Shown in pieces: positions 26,987 through 36,316 of a stretch of DNA of 64,000 nucleotides. This stretch comes from Rhizobium sp. NLR16a (GTDB lineage Bacteria; Pseudomonadota; Alphaproteobacteria; Rhizobiales; Rhizobiaceae). The stretch lies in assembly GCF_017948245.1 (NCBI RefSeq), contig NZ_CP072870.1:226335-290334 (forward strand), in the 5' to 3' direction. How positions within the stretch are numbered: position 1 is the first letter of the stretch; each line of letters starts with the position of its first letter. A program made the position numbers and the translations under genes. The notes beneath the pieces were generated by a model, which did no database searches, was not told where the DNA came from, and was given only the letters and a program-made list of their open reading frames with translations.

Positions 26987-28551
26987 TTCACCTCTCCCGG
27001 TGCGTTGAACGCCGCGCGATAGGTCGCCCGGTCGGAATGGTCCGAATCTTCGATAACGAATAGGAATTCATTGATCTCGGCCCCGTCGGGCTTGCGCGTC
27101 ACGAAGACCTTCAGCGTCGTGGCCGCGTCCGGTTCGGCATGGACCGTGAAGCTGCGGCCATCCTGCCTGCCGAACTCGGGAATGCGCATCACGCCGCCCT
27201 CGAGCCCGATGAGGGTGATGGTCACATCCCGCGGCGTCGGCACCATGTTGAGGACGCGAAGTGTGTAGCCGTTGCGGATGGAGCCGTCGCTTTCCAGGAC
27301 ATATTGGGGGTTGCGATCATGGACGACGTTGAGTTCGAGTCGTTCGCGGAAGGCAAGATGGATGACCATGGCGATGCCGATCGATGCCCAGACGACGGCG
27401 TAGAAAACGATCCTCGGACGAAAGATGATCCGCCAGTCGAAATGCCGGACCGCCGAGATGAAGCTTCCATCGGCGTTTCGGACATTGGAGGGCTGGATGG
27501 CGGTCCGTCCTCCGTCCGTCGCAAGCGACATGTTGCTCGAATATTCGCTGAGCGTCGCATAGGCGATCAGCCCGCGAGGTTTTCCCAGCTTGTCCATGAC
27601 GCCGTCGCAGGCATCGATGCAGAGCGCGCATGTGATGCATTCCATCTGCTGACCGTCGCGTATGTCGATGCCCATCGGACAGACCGCGACGCAGGCATTG
27701 CAATCCACGCAATCGCCGACCGGCAGGCCCTTGGCCTGGGTTTTCTTGGCGTGGCGCGACCGCTGCTCGCCTCGCCAGTCATTGTAGGTGACGACAAGCG
27801 AATTCTCGTCCAGCATCGCGCCCTGAATGCGCGGCCACGGACACATGTAGGTGCACACCTGTTCGCGCATCAGCCCCCCAAGCACATAGGTCGTGGCTGT
27901 CAGGATGGCGATCGTTGCATAGGCGGCCGCAGGAGCGCCGCCACCAAACAGCGAAGCCGCCAGGCTCGGCGCGTCGGCAAAATAGAAGATCCACGCCCCG
28001 CCGGTGGCGCCTCCGATCAACAGCCAGATCGCATGCTTGATCAACCGCTTGCTGAGCTTGTCGAAAGTGAAGGGGCCGGCGTCGAGCTTCATTCGCGCGT
28101 TCCGGTCCCCTTCCATGGCGCGTTCGACGACGAGAAACAGGTCTACCCAGACTGTCTGCGGACAGGCGTAGCCGCACCAGGCGCGGCCGACCGCGGCGGT
28201 GACGAGAAAGAGGCCAAAGCCCGCCATGACGAGCAGGCCCGCGACATAGTAGAATTCCTGGGGCCAGATTTCGATGAAGAAAAAGAAGAAGCGCCGGGAG
28301 GAGAGGTCGACGAGAATTGCCTGATCGGGCGCGTAGGGACCGCGATCCCAGCGGATCCACGGCGCCAGGTAATAAATGCCGAGCGTGATCAGCATCACCA
28401 TCCATTTGAACCGGCGGAATCGACCCTCGGCGCGCTTTGGGAAGATCTTCTTGCGCGGCGCATAGAGAGGCTGTCGGTTGCGCCGGGCGTTGACCGGCTC
28501 GACACTGACGCGCTCAATGTCATTCGGATCTGGGGCGGTGTAGAGATTCAT
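26983..28551 (-). CDS. fixG: Cytochrome oxidase accessory protein FixG (CcoG/RdxA)
   Basis: A 522-residue membrane protein with five or so helices and two [4Fe-4S] ferredoxin motifs (CVDCNACVAVCP and CITCALCIDACDG), plus CGYACPQTVW and CTYMCPWPRIQG in the membrane part. CcoG reduces Cu(II) for delivery to cbb3 oxidase. The C-terminal IgG-like domain (LESDGSIRNGYTLRVLNM) is complete. ATG 28551 is used. An anaerobox at 28606-28619 lies 61 bases upstream, so fixGHIS has its own promoter separate from fixNOQP. Confidence 0.96.
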   Translation of the reverse strand: MNLYTAPDPNDIERVSVEPVNARRNRQPLYAPRKKIFPKRAEGRFRRFKWMVMLITLGIYYLAPWIRWDRGPYAPDQAILVDLSSRRFFFFFIEIWPQEFYYVAGLLVMAGFGLFLVTAAVGRAWCGYACPQTVWVDLFLVVERAMEGDRNARMKLDAGPFTFDKLSKRLIKHAIWLLIGGATGGAWIFYFADAPSLAASLFGGGAPAAAYATIAILTATTYVLGGLMREQVCTYMCPWPRIQGAMLDENSLVVTYNDWRGEQRSRHAKKTQAKGLPVGDCVDCNACVAVCPMGIDIRDGQQMECITCALCIDACDGVMDKLGKPRGLIAYATLSEYSSNMSLATDGGRTAIQPSNVRNADGSFISAVRHFDWRIIFRPRIVFYAVVWASIGIAMVIHLAFRERLELNVVHDRNPQYVLESDGSIRNGYTLRVLNMVPTPRDVTITLIGLEGGVMRIPEFGRQDGRSFTVHAEPDAATTLKVFVTRKPDGAEINEFLFVIEDSDHSDRATYRAAFNAPGEVK

Positions 28552-28605
28552 GGAGACCTGTCCAGTGTTTGCCTGCCCTTGTCCCACCCGCGGCGCATCC
28601 GTTCC

Positions 28606-28619
28606 TTGATGCAGATCAA
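28606..28619. promoter_or_regulatory. Anaerobox of fixGHIS
   Basis: TTGATGCAGATCAA, an exact TTGAT-N4-ATCAA anaerobox, centred 61 bases upstream of the fixG start. Confidence 0.9.
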
Positions 28620-28642
28620 GAAATGACCTTTCGGAATGAAAA

Positions 28643-28670
28643 GGCCACGCCCCGGGGTAAGGGCGTGGCC
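28643..28670 (-). terminator. Intrinsic terminator after the fixNOQP transcript
   Basis: Ten-base perfect stem GGCCACGCCC (28643-28652) / GGGCGTGGCC (28661-28670) with an 8-base loop. Read on the minus strand it is followed by TTTTC, so it would stop transcripts coming from fixNOQP and the small downstream frame just before the fixG promoter. Confidence 0.75.
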
Positions 28671-28722
28671 GGAGGACAGCGGGGGAGAAACACCGCTGAG
28701 ACGTCCTCGACAGGAGCTGAAA

Positions 28723-28908
28723 TTATCGGCTCGTCTGCTTGTGATCCTTGAGGCAGATCAAGCTTACGATCGAATTTCCGATCTTTGCCGGATCCTCCTG
28801 TTCGGCCGACGGCGCCACCGCCTTGGCGCGTTCCGAAACGCGAGAGCGGATGATGGCGCGCGGCGTGCCATAGAGACCGAGGATGGGATTGTGATCGTGG
28901 ACTGTCAT
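28723..28908 (-). CDS. Small hypothetical protein downstream of fixP
   Basis: A 61-residue frame starting MTVHDHNPILGLYGTPRAII and ending DHKQTSR. AAGGAG stands about 6 bases upstream of ATG 28908, a good ribosome-binding site. No known domain is recognised; the chain is polar with one short hydrophobic stretch (SIVSLICL). It lies between the palindromic repeat at 28921 and the terminator at 28643, so it may be translated as the distal part of the fixNOQP transcript. Confidence 0.5.
   Translation of the reverse strand: MTVHDHNPILGLYGTPRAIIRSRVSERAKAVAPSAEQEDPAKIGNSIVSLICLKDHKQTSR
28748..28761. promoter_or_regulatory. Possible second anaerobox, inside the small ORF
   Basis: TTGAGGCAGATCAA has one base off TTGAT-N4-ATCAA and lies 142 bases upstream of the fixG box and beyond the terminator. 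It may be a chance match, since it is also coding for the small frame. Confidence 0.3.
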
Positions 28909-28920
28909 CGTTTCTCCTTG

Positions 28921-28956
28921 GAGCATTTCCGTTTTCCTTGAATCACGGAAATGCTC
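28921..28956. repeat. Palindromic intergenic repeat
   Basis: Perfect 12-base inverted repeat GAGCATTTCCGT (28921-28932) / ACGGAAATGCTC (28945-28956) with a 12-base loop, directly after fixP. Short palindromes of this type recur between rhizobial genes and can act as terminators or mRNA stabilisers. Confidence 0.6.
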
Positions 28957-29018
28957 TATCTCTTTGTTTTCTCGCCATTGCGGGCGCAAAACCGCCGCGC
29001 ACTTTTGCTTGGGTTGCT

Positions 29019-29882
29019 CTAGGTTCCGCCGCCAAGCGAATGGACGAAAATGGTGAGCTCCTTGACTGTCGTGTCGCCCAAGCGTGCTGCCCAGGCAGGC
29101 ATGACGCCATGTTTGGGAAAGGCGACCTGGCGGACGATGGCATCCTCGCCGCGTGCCTTCAGCCAAATCGCGTCGGCAAGATCCGGGGCACCCATTTCCG
29201 CCTTTCCTCTGGCATCCTCGCCGTGACATGCGGCGCAGTTATCGAGAAAGACCTTTTTTCCGGCTTCCGCGACTGTGGGATTCGAGGGCGCGTTGGTCAG
29301 CCCCCAGACGTAGGCGGCGACCTGTCGCATCTGGACAGGCTCCAGCACATCGGCAAAGGCCGGCATCTCGGAGGCGTGCGTTTCGGCATCCGAATCGAAT
29401 CGGATCCCGTGGGCGATCGTCGTCTGGATGGCGCCCAAGTCGCCGCCCCACAGCCAGTCGTCATCGTTCAGGTTGGGAAAGCCGGGGCCGCCGCTCGCCC
29501 CCGAGCCATGACAGGGCGCGCAATTGACTTTGAATGAGGACGCACCGCCGGCAATTGCGAATTCACGGAGGGCAGGATCGGCGTCGATCTCCTGAACCGT
29601 CTTTGCAGCAATCAGGTCGTGAAACTGCGTCTGAGACGCCTTGGCCTGATTTAGATCCTGCTGCAGCTCCGCGCGGGTTGAGTAGCCGAAATAGCCTTTA
29701 GTGGCGGAAGTGATCATCGGGATAGCGGGGTATGCAATCGCATAGCCAACCGCCCAAAGTATGGTGGCGTAGAAGGTCCACACCCACCATCGGGGCATGG
29801 GATTGTTGAGCTCGCGAATGCCGTCCCATTCATGTCCGGTCGTTTCGACACCGCTGAATTCATCGATATGTTTTTCCGACAT
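29019..29882 (-). CDS. fixP: cbb3 oxidase dihaem subunit FixP (CcoP)
   Basis: A 287-residue membrane-anchored dihaem cytochrome c, entry point of electrons into cbb3 oxidase. An N-terminal cytoplasmic segment (HEWDGIRELNNPMPRWW) precedes one membrane helix (VWTFYATILWAVGYAIAY). Two haem c motifs follow, CAPCH and CAACH, each with a downstream Met ligand region (ASEMPAFADVL; KHGVMPAW). It overlaps nothing but starts 1 base before the fixQ stop. Full length for CcoP. Confidence 0.97.
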   Translation of the reverse strand: MSEKHIDEFSGVETTGHEWDGIRELNNPMPRWWVWTFYATILWAVGYAIAYPAIPMITSATKGYFGYSTRAELQQDLNQAKASQTQFHDLIAAKTVQEIDADPALREFAIAGGASSFKVNCAPCHGSGASGGPGFPNLNDDDWLWGGDLGAIQTTIAHGIRFDSDAETHASEMPAFADVLEPVQMRQVAAYVWGLTNAPSNPTVAEAGKKVFLDNCAACHGEDARGKAEMGAPDLADAIWLKARGEDAIVRQVAFPKHGVMPAWAARLGDTTVKELTIFVHSLGGGT

Positions 29883-29883
29883 C

Positions 29884-30036
29884 TCAATCGTCCTTCAAGG
29901 GAATATCGGCGGCTTCTTTCGCCGTCTGCTTGCTGCCCGGGCGAAGGGTGAATACGACCACGCCGACGAAGAATGCCGCCATGGCGAGGAGCCCCCAGCT
30001 GTCGGCGAAGTGTCTCATTGCAGTGTAGGTTTCCAT
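29884..30036 (-). CDS. fixQ: cbb3 oxidase subunit FixQ (CcoQ)
   Basis: A 50-residue single-helix protein: METYTAMRHFADSWGLLAMA, then AFFVGVVVFTLRPGSKQTAK and a DIPLKDD tail. RHFADSWG and the FTLRPGSK turn are characteristic of CcoQ, which stabilises the oxidase. It begins 8 bases after the fixO stop with a GAGG ribosome-binding site, and its stop overlaps the fixP start region. Confidence 0.95.
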   Translation of the reverse strand: METYTAMRHFADSWGLLAMAAFFVGVVVFTLRPGSKQTAKEAADIPLKDD

Positions 30037-30044
30037 GGATCACC

Positions 30045-30779
30045 TCAACGGTAGCCGGACGCGTCGTCATAGGTCGAAAAATCGACCAGCGTTCCGAGCA
30101 TCTGCAGATAGGAGACCAGCGCGTCCATTTCGGTCAGCCTGGTCGGGTCGCCGTCGAAATCGCCGACCTTAGCCTTCGGATAGCGTTCGAGGAGGGCCAT
30201 CGTGTCCGCATTCGGATCGGCCTGAGCCTTCATGTCGGCCTCCGCATTCGCCAGCATGTCGTCGTTGTAAGGCACGCCGACGTCCTCGTTGGCCTTGAGG
30301 TCCATTCCGACGTCCTTGACGGTGACCTCCCGCTCCTTGAGGAAGGCGTAGCTCGGCATGATCGATTCCGGCACCACGGCCCGCGGATTTGCGAGATGCT
30401 GGACATGCCATTCGTTCGAGTAACGTCCGCCGACACGGGCCAGGTCCGGCCCGGTGCGTTTGGATCCCCACTGGAACGGATGGTCGTAAATCGATTCCGC
30501 GGCCAGCGAATAATGGCCGTAACGTTCGACTTCATCACGGAACGGCCTGATCATCTGGCTATGGCAGAGATAGCAGCCTTCACGGATATAGACGTTGCGC
30601 CCGGCGAGCTCCAGCGGCGTGTAAGGCCGCATGCCTTCCACTTTCTCGATCGTGTTCTGCAGATAGAACAGCGGTGCGATTTCAACGATGCCGCCGATGC
30701 TGACGACGAGCAGCGAGCCGACCAGAAGAAGCGTCGCGTTCTTCTCGAGGATCTTATGTTTATCCAATATCGATGCCAT
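30045..30779 (-). CDS. fixO: cbb3 oxidase monohaem subunit FixO (CcoO)
   Basis: A 244-residue membrane-anchored monohaem cytochrome c. N-terminal helix [20 protein letters not shown], haem motif CYLCH in [20 protein letters not shown], and the Met-ligand region [12 protein letters not shown]. Normal length for the family. It starts 8 bases after the fixN stop in the fixNOQP operon and relays electrons from FixP to FixN. Confidence 0.97.
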   Translation of the reverse strand: MASILDKHKILEKNATLLLVGSLLVVSIGGIVEIAPLFYLQNTIEKVEGMRPYTPLELAGRNVYIREGCYLCHSQMIRPFRDEVERYGHYSLAAESIYDHPFQWGSKRTGPDLARVGGRYSNEWHVQHLANPRAVVPESIMPSYAFLKEREVTVKDVGMDLKANEDVGVPYNDDMLANAEADMKAQADPNADTMALLERYPKAKVGDFDGDPTRLTEMDALVSYLQMLGTLVDFSTYDDASGYR

Positions 30780-30787
30780 GTCTCACC

Positions 30788-32410
30788 TCATTCGGCAGGC
30801 TGTGCCTGGGGCACGAAAGTGGTCGGGATTGCGGCTTCGTCGCGCAGGTGGCCGCGGATCGTCATGGACACGTTCCAGGCCATGACGAGACCGCCCGCCA
30901 GATAAAGCGCTCCGCCGACCGCGCGCAGCACGTAGTAGGGGATCATCGCCGCGACCGTTTCGGCGAAGGAATAGACGAGAAAGCCCTGGGAATTGTATTC
31001 GCGCCACATCAGCCCCTGCTGGATACCGGCAACCCAGAGCACGGCGGCGTAGATCACGATCCCGAGGGTCGCGAGCCAGAAGTGCCAGTTGACCATCCGC
31101 AGGCTGTAGAGACGTTCGCGCCCCCACAATTTCGGTGTCAGGTAATAGATCGCCCCGAAGGTGATCATCCCGACCCAGCCCAGCGCGCCGGAATGCACAT
31201 GGCCGATCGTCCATTCGGTATAGTGGCTGAGCGAATTGACCGATTTGACCGACATCATCGGGCCCTCGAAGGTCGACATGCCGTAAAAGGCGATGGCGAC
31301 GATCATCATGCGGATGATCGGGTCGGTGCGGATCTTGTCCCAGGCGCCCGAAAGGGTCATCAGGCCGTTGATCATGCCGCCCCAGGAGGGCATCCAGAGC
31401 ATGACCGAGAAAACCATGCCGAGCGTCTGGGCCCAGTCGGGCAGCGCCGTGTAATGGAGATGGTGCGGGCCGGCCCAGATATACATGAAGATCAGGGCCC
31501 AGAAGTGGATGATCGAGAGCCGGTACGAATAGACGGGCCGGTTGGCCTGCTTCGGCACGAAATAGTACATCATGCCGAGGAAGCCGGCGGTAAGGAAAAA
31601 GCCGACGGCGTTGTGGCCATACCACCACTGCGTCAGCGCATCCTGAACGCCCGAGAAGAGAGAATAGCTCTTGGACCCGAGGAACGAGGCCGGTACCGCA
31701 AGGTTGTTGACCACATGCAGCATCGCGATGGTGACGATGAAGCCGAGATAGAACCAGTTCGCCACATAGATATGTGGTTCTTTGCGCTTCAGGATCGTTC
31801 CGAGATAGACGGCGAGATAGGCGACCCAGACAACGGTCAGCCACAGGTCGACATACCATTCGGGCTCGGCATATTCACGCGCCTGGGTGATGCCGAGCAC
31901 GTAGCCGGTTGCCGCCATGACGATGAAGAGCTGGTACCCCCAGAAGACGAACCAGGCGAGGCTGCCGCCGAAGAGACGTGCGCGACAGGTCCGCTGCACC
32001 ACGTAGAAGGACGTCATGATCAGCGCGTTGCCGCCGAAAGCGAAGATGACCGCCGATGTGTGAACCGGCCGCAGCCTGCCGAAATTGAGATAGGGCGCGA
32101 AATTGAGGTCGGGAAAGGCCAGTTGCAGCGCGATAATGACGCCGACCAGGAAGCCGACCACGCCCCAGAATACGGTGGCGATCAGACCATAGCGGATCAC
32201 GTCGTCGAAATAGCCGGACAGGTCGACCTTCCGCCGTTGGTGCGCCGGTGCGAAGTCGATCCTCCTGACAAGGAGCAGGGTTCCCGCAACCAGGCAGAAG
32301 CTGAGTATGCCCATATGGACCGCAAAGAGATGATCATGCGCGAATGCGGCTCCGAGCAGCGCTAGAAACGCCGCGACCGCGAGCATCATTGTTTCCACAG
32401 TATAATTCAT
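30788..32410 (-). CDS. fixN: cbb3 cytochrome oxidase catalytic subunit FixN (CcoN)
   Basis: A 540-residue haem-copper oxidase subunit I of the high-affinity cbb3 class, with about 12-14 membrane segments. Haem and CuB ligands lie in [31 protein letters not shown] and [13 protein letters not shown], and the C-terminal [14 protein letters not shown] holds another pair. It would reduce oxygen at nanomolar levels, for example in bacteroids. A perfect anaerobox (32499-32512) lies 95 bases upstream. Confidence 0.98.
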   Translation of the reverse strand: MNYTVETMMLAVAAFLALLGAAFAHDHLFAVHMGILSFCLVAGTLLLVRRIDFAPAHQRRKVDLSGYFDDVIRYGLIATVFWGVVGFLVGVIIALQLAFPDLNFAPYLNFGRLRPVHTSAVIFAFGGNALIMTSFYVVQRTCRARLFGGSLAWFVFWGYQLFIVMAATGYVLGITQAREYAEPEWYVDLWLTVVWVAYLAVYLGTILKRKEPHIYVANWFYLGFIVTIAMLHVVNNLAVPASFLGSKSYSLFSGVQDALTQWWYGHNAVGFFLTAGFLGMMYYFVPKQANRPVYSYRLSIIHFWALIFMYIWAGPHHLHYTALPDWAQTLGMVFSVMLWMPSWGGMINGLMTLSGAWDKIRTDPIIRMMIVAIAFYGMSTFEGPMMSVKSVNSLSHYTEWTIGHVHSGALGWVGMITFGAIYYLTPKLWGRERLYSLRMVNWHFWLATLGIVIYAAVLWVAGIQQGLMWREYNSQGFLVYSFAETVAAMIPYYVLRAVGGALYLAGGLVMAWNVSMTIRGHLRDEAAIPTTFVPQAQPAE

Positions 32411-32498
32411 GATGTCGTCCCCAGTGCAAAGACGACCGCCCCGCGGCCGGCTTTCTCGTAGTTCGGGGCAGGACTGTCACGAAGCCGGCGACGGCTCC

Positions 32499-32512
32499 TT
32501 GATCTACATCAA
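32499..32512. promoter_or_regulatory. Anaerobox of fixNOQP
   Basis: TTGATCTACATCAA, an exact anaerobox, centred 95 bases upstream of the fixN start and 142 bases upstream of the divergent fixK start. It could activate fixN and feed back on fixK. Confidence 0.9.
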
Positions 32513-32546
32513 CAAGGAGACTCCAAGCTGCGGATGGACCACCGCT

Positions 32547-32562
32547 GTTACACATTGTTACA
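32547..32562 (+). promoter_or_regulatory. K-box (FxkR-type direct repeat) of fixK
   Basis: GTTACA-N4-GTTACA at 32547-32552 and 32557-32562, spaced one helical turn apart. This is the direct repeat described in Rhizobium etli as the K-box bound by the response regulator FxkR to activate fixK. It lies 86 bases upstream of the fixK start, within the divergent fixN-fixK promoter region. Confidence 0.75.
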
Positions 32563-32647
32563 CTCTTTCACCCTTTGGCACCGTCCGCTCATTCGCGTGT
32601 GACGCAGCGGCTTTCTACTGCACCCACTGCCACGAGGGGACACGACG

Positions 32648-33379
32648 ATGCTGATGCAGAACAACCACGCGTTCGAAAATGCCGAGCAAACGGGCGAAGC
32701 CATTAATGCCGGCCAATCGCTTTCGTCGCTTTTCCGGAGCTCGGCGGCGGAACCCGTCGCAGCCGGCAAGGCGATTTGCTGGGAGGGCGATCAGGCGAAG
32801 CATCTCTTCCAGGTGGAAGAAGGCGTCGTTCGCCTGCATCGCATCATCGGCGAAGGCCGCCGGGTGATCACCGCCTTTCATTTCGCCGGCGATCTCATCG
32901 GCGCATCCTTGCAGAACGATTTCATTTTCACTGCGGAGGCCGTCACCGAATGCAAGATCCGGCGCATGTCGCGCAAGAGCTTTCATGAAGAAGTCGCCCG
33001 TTCCGACGCCCTCGGCCCGGCCTATATCTCCCTGCTCTGCCAGGAGGCGGCCGCTGCGCATGAACAGATGGTGCTGTTGTCGAAAAAGAATGCCGAGGAA
33101 CGCCTCTGCAGTTTCATCGTCAAGCTTGCATCGCGCCGCAACCCGCGGCCGCGCCAAGGGTTGGTGCGCGTTCCGATGAACCGCCAGGACATTGCGGATC
33201 ATCTCGGCCTGACCATCGAGACCGTGTCTCGCACGATCACGAAACTGGCATCACGCAACATCGTTATTCCCGAGGGCAGGCACGACCTGAGGATCGTCAA
33301 TCTCGCCCGCCTGAAACAGTTGTCCGGTGACGCAGATGATTTTACTGACGATTCCTGTCATAGGGTCAACCTGCACTGA
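32648..33379 (+). CDS. fixK: Crp/Fnr-family activator FixK
   Basis: A 243-residue transcription activator. The beta-roll runs AICWEGDQAKHLFQVEEGVV to HFAGDLIGASL, followed by the dimer helix and winged helix-turn-helix (VPMNRQDIADHLGLTIETVS), with recognition E-T-V-S-R as in FNR and FixK. No N-terminal cysteine cluster, so oxygen is not sensed directly. A strong GAGGGGA ribosome-binding site precedes ATG 32648. The stop overlaps the fixL start by one base. Expected targets are the anaeroboxes of fixN, fixG, hemA and others in this window. Confidence 0.92.
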   Translation: MLMQNNHAFENAEQTGEAINAGQSLSSLFRSSAAEPVAAGKAICWEGDQAKHLFQVEEGVVRLHRIIGEGRRVITAFHFAGDLIGASLQNDFIFTAEAVTECKIRRMSRKSFHEEVARSDALGPAYISLLCQEAAAAHEQMVLLSKKNAEERLCSFIVKLASRRNPRPRQGLVRVPMNRQDIADHLGLTIETVSRTITKLASRNIVIPEGRHDLRIVNLARLKQLSGDADDFTDDSCHRVNLH

Positions 33380-35331
33380 TGGAACAAGCCGGAGGATCGA
33401 CATTCATGCCTCACCGCCTCGTGTCACCGAGAACCGCATCGCCGCAGGAGCTGGATGCCATGGTGCACGTGCTCGACGGAGCGGATATCATGGTTCATCG
33501 TTTCGACGGAACGATCACGCATTGGTCGATCGGCTGCGAGAACATGTATGGCTGGGCAAGAGAGGAGGCCGTCAGCGAGAAGGTCCACGAACTTCTGGCG
33601 ACGAAGTTTCCCGAACCGGCGGAAAACATCCGCGATCAGTTGAAATCGCGCGGCTTCTGGCACGGCGAAATCATTCATCGCCATAAGAGCGGGCACGACA
33701 TCCATGTCGCCTCCCGCTGCGTGCTGGTCAATCTGCCGGACGGAGAGCTTACCGTCATCCAGACAAACAGCGATGTCAGCGCCCTGAGGCAGGCTCAGGA
33801 GGCGGTCAAGTCGCGTGAGGCACATCTCAGTTCGATCCTCGATACAGTGCCCGACGCAATGGTAGTCATTGACCACAAGGGAACGGTACTGTCGTTCAGC
33901 AAGGCTGCCGAAAAACTGTTCGGAATGCCGGCGGAGGAGATTTGCGGCCGTAATGTCAGCAATCTGATGCCGAATCCCTACCGCGACGCCCACGACGGCT
34001 ATATCGACCACTACATCGAAACCGGCGAGAAGCGCATCATCGGCTACGGGCGCGTCGTAACCGGACAGCGGGCCGATGGATCGCAATTCCCCATGGAATT
34101 GCACGTTGGCGAGGCGACGGCCAATGGCGAGCGGATTTTCACGGGTTTCGTCCGCGATCTGACGAGCCGATTCAAGATCGAGGAGGATCTCCGTCAGGCC
34201 CAGAAGATGGAAGCCGTCGGCCAATTAACGGGTGGCATCGCGCACGATTTCAACAATCTTCTCACCGTCATCAGCGGCAATCTCGAAATGATTGAGGACA
34301 AGCTGCCCTCCGGAAGCCTTCGAGACATTCTCCACGAGGCTCAGGCCGCCGCGCAGGACGGGGCGATCCTGACCGGCCAGCTGCTGGCTTTCGGCCGACG
34401 GCAGCCGCTGAATCCCAAACATGCCGATCTCGGTCAGCTCCTCAGCGGCTTTTCGGATATGCTGCGACGAACGCTCGGCGAAGATATCAGGCTGTCGACC
34501 GTCATTGACGGGTCGGGCCTCAACGTCCTCGTCGACAGTTCACAGCTTCAGAACGCCATTCTCAATATTGCCCTGAACGCAAGGGACGCCATGCCGAAGG
34601 GCGGCAGTCTGACGACAACGATTTCGCACGTCCATCTCGATGCCGATTATGCGAAAATGTATCCGGAGGTGCGCAGCGGCAACTTTGTCCTCATTACCAT
34701 GACGGACACCGGCACGGGCATGACCGAGGAGGTCAGGAAGCGCGCGATCGAGCCGTTTTTCACCACCAAGGAGGTCGGCTCGGGCACGGGGCTCGGACTC
34801 AGCATGGTCTATGGTTTCGTCAAACAGTCGGGCGGGCATCTCCAGCTTTACAGCGAGGTGGGGCGCGGCACGACGGTCAGGATATATCTGCCGGCGGTCA
34901 ACGGGGTAAAACCCCGGGAGCCCGCGGCGGATGATGGCAGCGGCGAGAGCCAGCTGCCGCGCGGCGACGAAACGGTGCTGGTCGTCGAGGATGATGCCCG
35001 CGTCCGCCGCGTGGCCGTCGCCAGGCTCGCCTCAATGGGCTACAGGGTGCGTGAAGCCGAAAACGGCCACCGTGCACTCGACCTCCTGCGGGAAAATCCC
35101 GAAATCGCGCTGCTGTTCACCGATATCGTCATGCCGGGCGGGATGACGGGCGACGAACTCGCACGACAGGTGCGCCTCCAGCGTCCCGACATCGCGGTTT
35201 TGTTCACCTCCGGATATAGCGAGCCGGGCCTTGCGGGCAAAGGCATCGTTCCCGGCGCACAGTGGCTGCGCAAGCCCTATACCGCCAAGGAACTGGGGTT
35301 GAAGATCCGCGAGCTTCTCGACGCGAGGTGA
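33379..35331 (+). CDS. fixL: Hybrid oxygen-sensor histidine kinase FixL with C-terminal receiver
   Basis: A 650-residue soluble hybrid sensor. PAS 1 spans about 25-135; PAS 2 (about 150-270) is the haem-binding oxygen sensor with ligand H205 in YRDAHDGYI and the distal arginine R225 in IIGYGRVVTG. HisKA has H289 in GGIAHDFNNLL, the ATPase domain has NIALNARDAM and GSGTGLGLSMVYG, and the receiver (about 535-650) has D582 in LFTDIVMPGG. It lacks the membrane helices of Sinorhizobium FixL. Cotranscribed with fixK. No fixJ follows; the receiver and an OmpR-type regulator would relay the signal. Confidence 0.93.
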   Translation: MEQAGGSTFMPHRLVSPRTASPQELDAMVHVLDGADIMVHRFDGTITHWSIGCENMYGWAREEAVSEKVHELLATKFPEPAENIRDQLKSRGFWHGEIIHRHKSGHDIHVASRCVLVNLPDGELTVIQTNSDVSALRQAQEAVKSREAHLSSILDTVPDAMVVIDHKGTVLSFSKAAEKLFGMPAEEICGRNVSNLMPNPYRDAHDGYIDHYIETGEKRIIGYGRVVTGQRADGSQFPMELHVGEATANGERIFTGFVRDLTSRFKIEEDLRQAQKMEAVGQLTGGIAHDFNNLLTVISGNLEMIEDKLPSGSLRDILHEAQAAAQDGAILTGQLLAFGRRQPLNPKHADLGQLLSGFSDMLRRTLGEDIRLSTVIDGSGLNVLVDSSQLQNAILNIALNARDAMPKGGSLTTTISHVHLDADYAKMYPEVRSGNFVLITMTDTGTGMTEEVRKRAIEPFFTTKEVGSGTGLGLSMVYGFVKQSGGHLQLYSEVGRGTTVRIYLPAVNGVKPREPAADDGSGESQLPRGDETVLVVEDDARVRRVAVARLASMGYRVREAENGHRALDLLRENPEIALLFTDIVMPGGMTGDELARQVRLQRPDIAVLFTSGYSEPGLAGKGIVPGAQWLRKPYTAKELGLKIRELLDAR

Positions 35332-35521
35332 TCTCGGACCTGCTGCCATCTCGAATTGCTGACGCCCGCCAGGCGAACGTCCTCCCGGTCATCTGCGTCG
35401 CCTGACGGCTTCGTCGGAACGCTCCGGCAATTGGCGCAAGGCCGTATGGCCGAGTAAGGCAAGGCCATTCCTGGTGTGGCGGGCAACAGCCAAAAACTGA
35501 TCTTCAGCTTTTTCCGGGAAT

Positions 35522-35535
35522 TTGACGGGCGTCAA
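35522..35535. promoter_or_regulatory. FNR/NnrR-type box upstream of the pseudoazurin gene
   Basis: TTGACGGGCGTCAA, symmetric TTGAC/GTCAA half-sites, centred 79 bases upstream of the pseudoazurin start. Confidence 0.75.
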
Positions 35536-35607
35536 AGAGGCCGGTTTCGGCATCTCCTAAAACAGGTTCATGAGGCTGATCGAGCCTCGCAGAACAGGAG
35601 ATTGCAA

Positions 35608-36051
35608 ATGCGTTTGAAATTCGGTCTGATCGCTGCGGCGGCAGCCTTGATTGCCTCGGCAGCGCCGTTGCTGGCCGCCGACCACCAGGTTCAGATGCTC
35701 AACAAGGGCGCCGACGGCGCAATGGTGTTCGAGCCCGGCTTCTTGAAGATCGCCCCCGGCGACACCGTCACCTTCATTCCCACCGACAAGAGCCACAACG
35801 TCGAGACCTTCAAGGGCCTCATTCCGGATGGCGTCGCCGAATTCAAATCCAAGCCGAACGAACAGTATCAGGCCAAATTCGATGTTGCCGGCGCCTATGT
35901 CCTGAAATGCACGCCGCATGCCGGCATGGGCATGGTTGCCTTGATCCAGGTCGGCGACAGCCCGGCCAATCTCGAAGCGATCAAGACGGCAAAGGTGCCG
36001 AACATGGTACGCAAGCGGCTCGATGCCGATCTTGTCCATATCGCCCAGTGA
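35608..36051 (+). CDS. Pseudoazurin
   Basis: A 147-residue periplasmic type 1 copper protein, electron donor to copper nitrite reductase. The Sec signal peptide is [20 protein letters not shown], cleaved near LAADHQVQ. Copper ligands are visible: His in [11 protein letters not shown], then Cys, His and Met in [11 protein letters not shown]. It starts at 35608 behind CAGGAGA, in preference to the longer upstream frame. It stands alone behind an FNR/NnrR box and probably serves the NirK encoded 7 kb away. Confidence 0.95.
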   Translation: MRLKFGLIAAAAALIASAAPLLAADHQVQMLNKGADGAMVFEPGFLKIAPGDTVTFIPTDKSHNVETFKGLIPDGVAEFKSKPNEQYQAKFDVAGAYVLKCTPHAGMGMVALIQVGDSPANLEAIKTAKVPNMVRKRLDADLVHIAQ

Positions 36052-36316
36052 TCAACGACCGGTGCGGATGGCCGTGATCGCGCGCCATCCCGCACGATGG
36101 AGAACCATCATGTTCAAGCCTGTGATGCTTGCTTTCGCGGCGGTTGTCTGTGCGGCCGGCGCAGCTGTTAGATGCCGGCTGGCAACGAGACGCTGGACCG
36201 GCGCCGGCCGAAGTCATTCGGCGCATTTCAAAAGCAGCCTGTCGGAATGACGGTCACTGCGGAATTCAACCGTCGCGTCTGCTTGCCAAGGTGAACAACC
36301 GACACATCTGAATTCT
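36052..36316 (+). other. Gap with a possible decayed exported-protein gene
   Basis: A frame from 36111 begins MFKPVMLAFAAVVCAAGAA, a convincing signal peptide, but continues only to 36250 with basic low-complexity sequence. It may be the front of a lost periplasmic protein following pseudoazurin. No recognisable domain. Confidence 0.25.

Noticed and set aside
27139..28626. A long plus-strand open frame opposite fixG
   Set aside because: It is rich in Arg, Asp and His with no hydrophobic core and mirrors the fixG codons; fixG is unambiguous.
30773..32365. A 530-codon plus-strand frame opposite fixN
   Set aside because: Antisense to a membrane-protein gene; composition is typical of a shadow frame.
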